Shown: positions 40,111-50,297 of the stretch, piece by piece | How the letters are laid out: each line of letters opens with the position of its first letter | Position numbering within the stretch: position 1 is the stretch's first letter | Assembly (NCBI GenBank): GCA_001661515.1 | Contig: LUVW01000003.1 | Span: 62,001 to 126,000, forward strand | Direction of reading: 5' to 3' | From: Capniomyces stellatus | Taxonomy: Eukaryota; Kickxellomycota; Harpellomycetes; Harpellales; Legeriomycetaceae | DNA length: 64,000 nt | Position numbers and translations under genes: made by a program | Notes under the pieces: model-generated | Seen by the model: only the letters and a program-made list of their open reading frames with translations | Database searches by the model: none | What the model was told of the DNA's origin: nothing

Positions 40111-43100
40111 TTAGGCAAGGTAGTTGTATTGGTCAGAAGTTCCTGCTGCGCGCTCAATAAACTCTTTTTCGATCAATGAGCCAATTGCCTTTTTGATGTC
40201 AGGAATTGTGGGTTTAAACCTCGTTAAGAGTTGACTAATGGTCTCGTCAACAAGCAATGTGTGTTTTAAAGTTTTTCGGGTCTTCATAATACGAACAATT
40301 GCCGCCTGGATAAGTAAGTGTCTATCGCCCAGAATTGCGCGGGTGGTTTCCAGCGACTCCTTCTTTTGCTCAGCCTTTAGCGGGATGTTCAGGTTGATTC
40401 TCAACCGCTTGCTTCTAAATCCCGTGTTTAACTGAAACAAAGAGTCGGGGGTAATAGGCAGATCAGCAGGCTTTGTTGTGTTAGGATCTAAAACATGAAC
40501 CAACTTACACTTGATAAATGCGGATAGCGAAGTGTCAATCACGTGTGTTGGCAGCTGGGTCGACTCGGATATCATTTTATATGAAATTATGGGATCCTTA
40601 ACAGTGTTGAAAAGTACCATGATGGCACACTGGAAGGCTGAAACAGAGAATATATATGTGAGCTTTTTAGGGTCAGTTTTGTTGGGCAGGGTTATTTTTA
40701 CTTCCGCTTTGGAGTACTGCCATAACCACGTAAGCTTGCGTCCTTGATGCTTTTTGGAGTAGAAGCTAGTGTAGTCGTTTATCGTGTTGGCTAGACTTTG
40801 TGGAGGCGTAAACTTGGACGTAGCTGAAGCACTGGTCAGTGGCCATGCCGCAGTGTTCAAAACCTTTGCAGAAAAGTCAAACGATGTTTTTTGCTTTTCA
40901 GAATCTTTGAATGCGTTGTTCAACTCCTGGTTTATCTCCATGTCATTAAACATTCTGGCCAGTCTGTTTGTAAAGTCAAACCCACACACCTCCTTGAACT
41001 TGGATATTATGTTTTGCTCAGCATCATAAGAAGCTGATTGCTCATTCACAAGACGCCGAGACAAACTACGTCTATAAAATCCTTGGAATGCATCACGATC
41101 TTCCAAGTATTTCAAAACGGTAATCTATTGATTATAAAAATCACACCACCAAACCAAAATGTTAATCATCAACCATCAACCATCAACCATCAACCATCAA
41201 TTATACTTACAACTTGTACCAGCTTAAGTTCTAGCTGAGTTTCATCCGACAGCTTTGATCCCTTTTTCAGCAAAAAGTCGCAGTATCTAGTGAGAAGTTC
41301 TGGGGACTTCGCCCCTGCTCCATTAGTAGCAGAGTTGTAGTTAATAAAATCACTGCATGCTTGATCTAGCGCTGTTACAAGCCCCGGATCCTGAAGAAAT
41401 GTGGTTTTGCAAATGCCTGCAAATTTTTCATACACTCCAACCAACGTATCAATGTAAGCTGTAGCATCAACCGCTCCATCCTTCTCGGCTGGAAGCTGCC
41501 CAACTTCTGCAAGCCCTTTAGCCTTCACAAAATCAAAGAATCTCGTTTTAACCGTATCCAAACCATTTGGAATTCTTGTGAGCAACTTGTACATTATGTG
41601 CAATTCTTCGTATTGCTGGTTTTCTAACAATATCAGAAACTCGTCATTAAACTTTTCCAGTTGGTCTGTGATGTACGAAACCTCCACTACGTTAATCATC
41701 TATATTACATTACCACAAAAGAGCATCATCCACCATCCATAGTTATTATTACTTGTACGATTACTGTTACTATTTTTATTTGTTGATTTTTATAACTGAT
41801 TCGTGTATGGGAGGTAATTTACGGATTACTTACAGGCTGGAATGAGCTGACATGCATCAATTGCTTGGTCCTTACTTCCTCGGTTTCTAGCCTGTACTGT
41901 GCCTATTTTGAGGTCAATTATATATTTATATTTAGATCTAAGCACAGATCGATCAAGCAGCCATTCTCAACATTATGATTTGGTTTTAAAATGGTGTCCA
42001 ACCTTATGCATATACTCAACAATGCTATGCCCAGCAATGTACGATCTGCTTTCGTTGTTATAATACTCTCTCGTTGCTATCAATATGGGCTCTTCAAAGT
42101 ATGCTCTGTAAGTCACCAGTTTCAGCTCGTTGATTTCACGAGCATCGTATCCGAGTGCGACTATCATAATACAACACGCCATGTTAGGTACAATTACAGT
42201 CAACATGTAGTCGCACACCTAATACACTTGTTTATTTATGCCTACTCTCGCATTTTTATTCTGATTATACTCACCACACGAATCGGAGAACACCTTGATC
42301 GGCTCAATGTCAATAATCTCTTCATTTCTAAGCAACTCGAATTGCTTCAGGATTGCAGCTACTACTCTTGATTGTGCTCCTTTAAACAGTATGTCTCCCC
42401 ATGTAAAAAGCATAAGCTAGATCGCACAATTTAATTTCAAATATGCAATTTATTAAAAATAATGCATTTGCAAAGCAATACAATAACAGAATGCATTCGA
42501 CTCAACAGCGCTGCGTCAAGCCAAAAACAAGCTTAAACTATGAATCATGCCTTTCTTACACTATAAATATCCTTAGCTCGACGCCCTTCGTCTACTTCTC
42601 GCTTCACCCAATGGCGATTCAAGTATGACAATATCTGCTTCAAAATGTTTGCTGCAAGCGTATATTGGTTCCACTCCTTTGCATACACCTTTATTAGCTG
42701 TGGACCCTCGTGCAATTTGATGTCCTATTCCACAAAATATTAGCCATTGTTACTGCCATTATTGTTTTTATTGCTTACTCTACTGATAATACCAAATCCA
42801 ACACTTCATTTCGCTTTAATTCTTTGTTCTTTCTTGATTTAAAATGTTGGAAACATACCTCTAATAATTTGGTGTTGTATAGCTTTATCTCCTCGTAGAA
42901 TTTAATATACAGCTGGCTCCCTAATATATGAGCTCCTATTGTTTTTCATTAGCAAAATTAATAAGTATAGTCTTCCCATTTTCTCTTATCTCCAATTTCA
43001 ATACTTTTTTCGGGTTTTAAAAATGGCTTAGTAATTCACCTAAAAAGTAAAAAATTGATAATTAACGCCCATCCCCCCTTCCTAACCTCTATGTCCATCG

Positions 43101-43494
43101 TGTAATATCGTGGCTCCTGAAATTGAATTGTTTGAACATGTACAGTAGTTGTAAGCAGCCCTATTTGATTGTTGTTGTTATTGCTGTTACTGTAAACCCC
43201 ATCTGATTTCTGTTATTATTATCGCTACTATTCTGTTAAAACTAAGTGTTTGCTAAATATACATTTGTTTGGGAAATCTACAAAAGAATGGCCATTTTAT
43301 GGCACAATCTGTTCCTGTTACAACTCTTCTTTTGGGGGTTTGTTGACTTACGTGTACAGATTCATATATCTTTCATAAGACAGGCCTTCGGATAAACTGA
43401 TTAAAATTTGATCAATTCCTCCTTTCAAAAAGTTCCAGGTTCCCTCCAAATCATCAGCGGCTGGCAACACTGCTTTGTTTGTAGCTTCGCTCAT
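40111..43494 (-). CDS. CUL1: Cullin-1 (CDC53), SCF ubiquitin ligase scaffold
   Basis: Nine exons: 43494-43352, 43160-43087, 42920-42859, 42724-42560, 42416-42275, 42160-42003, 41902-41834, 41699-41211, 41124-40111; 771 residues. Cullin-1 bridges SKP1/F-box proteins and the RING protein RBX1. Visible blocks run in family order: LEGTWNFLKGGIDQIL, GLSYERYMNLYT, GSQLYIKFY, YLNRHWVKREVDEG (residues about 130-145), LRNEEIIDIEPIKV, YRAYFEEPILIATREYY, LTRIPNGLDTVKTRFFDFV, YLEDRDAFQGFYRRSLSRRLV, then the C-terminal winged helix with neddylation motif IVRIMKTRK (Lys about 715) and terminal YNYLA. Length equals the family norm. WVKREVDEG and the N-terminal SKP1-binding blocks favour CUL1 over CUL3/CUL4. 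Intron 6 starts AAG|gttgga, a weak donor; the other junctions are ordinary. Confidence 0.93.
41163..41200. repeat. ATCAACC heptanucleotide repeat in CUL1 intron 8
   Basis: About five 7-nt units in the intron between CUL1 exons 8 and 9, ending some 11 bp from the splice donor. Confidence 0.85.
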
Positions 43495-45128
43495 GTTGAT
43501 ATTATCCGTATACTTTTTTGTAAAAAAAAATGTCTAGTTATTCAGATTGATTTATATTTAATCGCCTATTCTTCACTTTTTGTTGACTGAAACGATGTTA
43601 ATAATGAAAAGGATTAAAAAGCGAATCTGTTCGACTTTCAAAACAACCTCCAAAATATCATTTCAGTTTTTCTAAATATATCCGCAGCTATATTATTTTG
43701 TTTAATTATAACAGTTCATCTATCCAGACAAATTTCTGACTTTGATTTGTGTTTAGTTACTTGTAAATTCTGGACCACAATCAAGCCAGGCCATTGGATA
43801 TAAACTGTTTTTTAAACATTTGAACCGTGAAACCAAACAATTAGTTTAACCACTCCAATTACTGCGCCAAAGTAATGTTTTGAATTCGAACTCGAAATTG
43901 AGCTTTAGGGCATAGAGAACATAAAGTTAATTATAACTGAAATATAGATGTTTTTTATTGATATTAAGATATTGTGTTGATTCTGTTGCTTACAAACCAC
44001 CCAAGTAAATACATACTAAGACAGATTACTGTAACATGGATTTTTTTACCATTGCTCCACCTCCATATATTATGTTTATTACAAATTTGCTTTAAGCAAA
44101 CTTGTAGCACTGATAAATTACGCTGTCCGTAGTTAAATCGTAATGCCACTATGATAAATACAATAAATAATCCGACTATCTCAATACAAACCCCCCCCCC
44201 CCCCNNNNNNNNNNNNNNNACAAACCCCCCCCCCCCCGACTACCTCAAACCCAAAGCCGCGCCTAACTGCGATGTCTGAGAACCACGTATCTATTGAAGG
44301 AATGAAAAAACATGGTGTAGTTATGGAGTATATAGCTATATGCTAAAAGCCATGCTCTGCTTTAAAGATACAGATTGGTAGATGCTGCAGAGACCAAATG
44401 CACTTGACATGTATATTGACCAGTAAAAACAGCCATGTTAACCTCGAACTTGCATTTTTTATGTATCTAGTGCGTTCAATTGTCCTGATATAAACTAATT
44501 ATTTTATGTTCTTTTATGTTCGAGTCTTTTGTAGCCATCAAACGTACTTGGCCAACTACTTTTGTTTTTTAGCTGGATTCTATGTTGCCTAGTATATTAT
44601 TTTTTTTCTCGACTACAGGTGCAAGAAAACGTATGCATATAACTCTAGCTATGACTTCATTGATACGTTTTACCTGCTATTAAGTCTCTAATGTCGTTTT
44701 TTTTTATTTTTTATTATGGGTTCAATAATTTTTATTTTTTATTTTTATTATGGATTCAATAATACAATACTCAAAAATATTACAAAGCTAGTGGAACACT
44801 ATCTAAAAAAAATGACTAATTCAAATACTATCCTACTCCATGTCATCCCTCTAGGGACACCGTACCTTGGCGGTGTTGGTTCAGTGCGTGTCGTTGTTGC
44901 AAACCTTGTCTTGTATACCATAAACATCTGCAAAAGGCCTTGTCCAATAAAACAAAACGTGCATTTTAACTTTAAAAGGCATGAATTATCTGGACTAAGA
45001 TTGTTAGTGTAAAATCCAAATTTATTGAACGTTACTAAAATTTAAGTTAAAATGTTTCAATAAAAAATGAAAATAGAATAAAGTAAGCTATTTTAAGTGC
45101 AAATACTGGCATTCGCGACTTTGCGGAA
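43495..45128. other. Gene-poor spacer with poly-C tract
   Basis: 1.6 kb between CUL1 (starting at its left edge) and the 3' end of the methyltransferase gene. It holds an assembly gap in poly-C and one plus-strand frame, 44812-45012 (66 codons, hydrophobic middle), of unknown status. No family similarity seen. Confidence 0.45.
44205..44219. other. Assembly gap in poly-C tract
   Basis: Fifteen N between two C runs. Both runs are preceded by ACAAA, and similar sequence (CCGACTAYCTCAA) occurs on each side of the gap, so the region may be a local duplication collapsed or split by assembly. Confidence 0.9.
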
Positions 45129-47059
45129 CTAAATTTCAGTATCGACTGCTTTGGTGTTTGCTCTGGTGAACACCATTTGAGTTAAACTCAAGTTTCTGCT
45201 ATGGAACCCAGCCTCGCAGTACGCCAAATAATAATTCCATTTCCTGAGGAGAATATCGTCGTATACATAGTTGCAATCATCGTTGGCAACTTTGCCTTTA
45301 GGTATCAATGACACTGTCGAGCTTGATGACGCACTTGTGCTATCCAATTTGCTGACATCTGTAATCATGTTTGGGTTAACTGGAGCCAAACCTCTGATCT
45401 TGTCAAAGTTTTTGTTTAAATTTTCTCTCCACAACGAGAGCGTTTTGACATAATGAAGCGGAAAGTTACGCACCTCATTCAAAAACAACCTACCTCCAGC
45501 ACCTTTGTACGAGCTTTCTACCAGCAATGAAATTGATGGGCAGTGGACGCCTGGGAATATATAATGTCTAATAAATTCATTGTGTTTTTTGTAGTCTTGA
45601 TAACGCTCGTCATTTATTGTTGTTGATTGGACATACATAAACCCATGTTCCTTATTAAGAAGCTTGTCGCATTTTTCAAAGTAGAATTCCAAATTTCCTT
45701 CTCCTACATGCTCAATCATTTCCACTGAAACAATCTTATCAAAGATAAGTTTGCCATCATCCAGGTCTCTATAGTCACATAGCATAACACTTGCGTTTTT
45801 CTCAAGTCCATCTTTGGCTATTCTTTCTTCCGCTTTTGCTTTCTGTTCAGTGCTCAGGGTAATTCCAACAATTTTGCAACCTGTTTTTTTAACAGCCTGT
45901 TTTTTTAGAAAACAAATATTGTTAGAGTATCTATAATCGTCTTATTTTTTTTATTGCCAGTTGTTGCCTTATTTTTATTGCAGATAACAATGATCAAGTT
46001 CAATAATATGTTTTATACTAAGACCAATAATATATTTGATATCAAGTCAAATGCAATAGAACTTACGTATGTCATAAAGAATCCCCAGCCACAGCCTATT
46101 TCCAGCACCAGGTCGTCCTTTTTTATTTTTATCAAATCGATAATTATGTCCATTTTGTTCATTTGTGCCTCTTCAAGCGAATCACTAGGATTTTTCCATA
46201 TAGCTGATGAATACGAATGGGTCTCATCCAGAAAAGAAGAAAAAAAGTCGTTTCCCAAGTCATAGTGAGCGCTGATATTGCTCTTAAACCCTCCATACGA
46301 CTTCCATCTTAAAGTAAACAGGTTGTAAAAATAATAGGCCCATGAACTTTTCAGCATGTTCTCGATTTTACTTCTGTTTGCGATAAAAATCTAAATTTAA
46401 TGAAATTGTTTCGATAGTTAGTGTACTCGTCAGCTAATCAAGTCCTTCAAACAAATAGCGAACATGTAGATTGGTGGTGTTATAGTGATTGATATAGTAA
46501 GACTGACGCACTTTAAAAACGTTCAAAAGATCAGATACTTCTATTTCCCCCAGCATATAAGACTCTGCGAACCCCTAATTTACAATACAATAATAGTGGC
46601 ATTGGTTAATAATATATTGCTGAAGGTAGATAGTCGATGGTATATAGTAAATGGTCTACAAGTGATTGCTGCAATGCATATCAAGTACTTACCATTTCGG
46701 ATCTCTTTGAAATCCTAGAGTAGAATGCAGGGTTTAACACTTTGATTTTGGTAACCAGATTTAGCAACTTGAAGTCTCCAAAATCTTTACTGTTACCATT
46801 ATGATCGGTGAATATGATTACACCCTTTTCTATTCTGGAGAGAACCCCTAGAAACATGCTGTGTGCTATATAATATTATCACAACTTAAATATTAGTAAT
46901 GGGAAGATATGAGTATAGGAAGCAAGGGTAGGGGGAGGGAGGTGTGTGAGTGATTGACACTACATTGAACAAGAATATAGCTAGATATATATATGAATAT
47001 AAATATTGTTAAATGTATATATTTATATATGTGTCTGACTACGTACCAAAATCAACCAT
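45129..47059 (-). CDS. Cyclopropane-fatty-acyl-phospholipid synthase family methyltransferase
   Basis: Exons 47059-47047, 46865-46693, 46574-46512, 46390-46067 and 45896-45129 give 446 residues. This SAM-dependent family methylates or cyclopropanates acyl chains of membrane lipids; fungal relatives also include the sphingolipid C9-methyltransferase. Visible: FYSRISKRSEM-GFAESYMLGEIEVSDLLNVF, the substrate-side block ISAHYDLGNDFFSSFLDE, SAM motif LVLEIGCGWGFF, VSVEMIEHVGE, RHYIFPGVHCPS and the C-terminal RKWNYYLAYCEAGFHSR, all classic for CFA synthase. There are no N-terminal membrane helices as in sphingolipid C9-methyltransferases, favouring a CFA synthase role. The 13-nt first exon (MVDF) is inferred from a matching splice pair; otherwise translation would start at Met 46857. 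Confidence 0.85.
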
Positions 47060-50000
47060 ATTATCGGAATTTTTAGTTGCTGAGTTTAATATCAAAGTAA
47101 ATTATACTTTATTCTGTCCACTTTTTTTAAAGATGTCGACGGCAGAATGTTGAGTGGTAGCTGATTATTATTGTTCTACTAAGGTCAGAGCAATGGATCC
47201 TGGACTGTTTAGGATCAACGACCAGCTACACGAGCGCGTATTTATATCTTACGCTGACGTAAATATATACAGCCTGACAAAGTAATTTGCAACATTGGTA
47301 CTATTATTTTATCAATGCTGTTTATAAATCAAGTTTTATTATTTTTATATTTTCTTTGTAATAATAGAGCAAAACCAACCAATACAACTAGGCACTCACT
47401 GTACATCCAAATTCTTCTAAAAAATAAAATAGAAAAAATTAGAAATAGCAAAGTACATTATCTGCTACTTAGCTGCAATGGATCTATATCATTTCTACTT
47501 TTGCTCCCAGGTCTATTCAGGTTTATGTTCTGATAATAAATTCTAGAATTGTTTAAAGAGGACAAACCTTCTAGTCATTTGCTATATTTTCCACGTTTAG
47601 ATTAACTAATTATTTTAGTTAATTGAGCATGGCTGATAAAACTAGTAATACAACTTTACGAGTGGTGTGGCATAAGTAAAAAAATGCTAAAAGGGTGTAT
47701 TCCATTGTTTTGTACCTGTATTTGATTAACCATTTAGTAAAAAAGCAAAAACGAAGAATATAGAATACAGAATACAGAATACAGAATACAGAATACAATT
47801 TATCAAACCAGCTCTTTCTATCAATTTTGGATAAAACTGTTAAAAATAAGTGGGATTTCGATTGGAAAAAAAGATATGAACTGCTTTTTCTAGAACTAAA
47901 CATACCAAATGCATAAAGATACTGGAGATTAGAAGTTGTATACATAACTGGGTTGGTGGTATGTCTTCCGATATGTGCAGCAAACTAATCAACTTTAGGC
48001 TTACTTGAGCTTTACTTTGGCCAAAAAGCTCTGTAAAATAGTCGGACAATCTTGCATAAAGCTGGATTTTACTGCTTCAAAATCAGTTAAAGCCAAAATT
48101 GATTTCAGGCCTTTTAATGGACACCACTTTAAATGTTAACAGATTTGGCTCGAAAAAAAAATTCTTGATCTGGGCTTGTAAGTAGATTTATCTGCTAAGT
48201 GTGACAATAAAAATACATCCCGATGAACTCCTGACTATATTTTCAAGCAAAAAACGTAGCAACAAAAAACTTGGACTTCCTTACAAGTACTCGTGCAGAC
48301 CTCGTTTAGAAAATAAACAGGTGCATCCTTGTAAATCAATTGGCTTGGGTGCATTAGCAACAGGTTAATTCAACTAGCAAAGACCATCAATAATATACAA
48401 ACATCGATTGCTGCGTATTATGTGCGTGCTCTGTATAGGCGACAATTATATGCAACAAGCTGTTACACAGAATACAAGAATATACCATAGCGTTAGCAGC
48501 AAATATGTAGTGTCACATATCCTCTCAAACAAAACTAGAATGTTTATAAACAGGAAAATTGGTTAAGATCTAGTTCAAAAAAAACCCCCCCCCCACTAGA
48601 GTTTGACTAAGATCTATAAACTAGTGGTTCGATTACAGCTTAGGGGAATGATATTATAACGCAATTACTTTTCTTTTTGAAAAAAATAAAACAAAAAGAA
48701 ACACAAAACATACAAATGCATAGATAGTAACGTACATTTGAGTCGCTAGAGCAAAAATTGTAGTTGAGAAACTATGCTATAGGTTTAACAAAAGTTGGCA
48801 AGGCACTTAGTGGGCTATGGCCGTCCTATTTAAGTTAGCTAGGTCACTCAATACGAGTTACAACCACCTTTAGACCAAATACATCTGAATATAATTATGT
48901 ATATAAAAAAAGCAATATGGTGTATTAAAATTACAATCGACTGGTTATAGGTGTTAGCCTGACAACTCGTGACTTTATTTTTGAACAGGAAACCTTGGTT
49001 TCAATCGAACCAAATAAACATCTTGTTATTCGCTATTGCTTCAACCCCTGTATTATCAGTTATACTAGTAAATATCACGCTGGCCTTGTGGTGTTCATTA
49101 AGACTTGATAAATCTATACAAGTATCTGGTATCAGGAAAATTTGAAAATATATCAGGAGTGTGTCTGTCTAGTATTTGGCATTGACCTGATATGACATTT
49201 CACGGTTATTTAAACATATCCAAGTTACAAACCACTTGTAAATGTAAGTATATATGGTGGTCTAGCCATTGTTTCTATCTTTTGTTATTGTTTTTTTTTG
49301 GAAAAAGTAAACAGATGTTAGCTCTGGTCGAGTTTAGGTTGGAATCTATATGGTGTATGTGAGGCAATATTGTACAAAGTGTACATTTTGAATTGGTAGT
49401 CTCTTTAATTCCCGCTTTGCTAATTTAATTTAGTTTTATGATGTTAAAGCCACTAAGCTACTCTTCAATTTGAAAAATAAACAATTACTGATGAATACCA
49501 GTTTACAATAAATAAACCTACTGATGCAATTACACAAGATTAAAAAAGAAAAATATTAATGGGCGAATAAAGCGGCTCTGAATATTTGGGGTTTACATAA
49601 TTAATTTTAATAAAGGCGAAATAATATTTAGAAAGCCAATAATGTTGGGATAAAAACCCACGACGAGGTTAAGAGTACGCCATTATTGGTTTGAAAGGTA
49701 TAATCACAACCAACCTAATTAATTAGAGCTTAAAAAGATCAAAAATTACAATTTCAAACAAAAAAAAAGAAAACTTGGGATAATAACCGAATGATTAGGA
49801 CAAAAGACTTGATTTGGTTTAAAACAGATCTATTTATTCTTTTTTTGCTTTTCAATTTACACTTTATACTTTTTTTTACACAGTTTGCTTTCCTACCTAT
49901 TGCTCTTTTTATGTATTGGGTGTAGAGAGAAAAGTGATTTTAGGTTTTCATGTAAACAATACTGAATGAATCCACTTCCAAGCCAGTTTTAGCTTATCAA

Positions 50001-50297
50001 TACACCGACTATATACAATAACGCTAAATGCCAAACTGTATCTGTTTGTTATACATTGAGTAATCACAGGGCGTTAAAAGTATAGAAATTAAAGAACATA
50101 GGATCGCACGCGAGCATTCTAAACGCAGTTGGGCAACTCTTTAATAAAAATAAATTATTAAACTATATGACAGCTTAAAATAACAGAAGGTTTTTAGAGA
50201 AAGGATCCCACCAAGGATAATCGCACAATTGCCAAAGAACAGAAAGAATAGAAATAAACGAATTGAGAAAATTAATTGTAAGATTAAAACAACAAAA
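47060..50297. other. 3.2-kb gene-poor stretch
   Basis: AT-rich, with a GAATACA repeat near 47760-47797, a short C run near 48587 and a 9-bp inverted repeat near 49636/49681. Weak coding-like pieces lie at 47193-47260 (plus) and 47840-48080 (minus). I see no complete gene. The right end should hold the Kelch-gene promoter. Confidence 0.45.
47762..47797. repeat. GAATACA heptanucleotide repeat
   Basis: Five 7-nt copies in tandem, intergenic. Confidence 0.85.
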
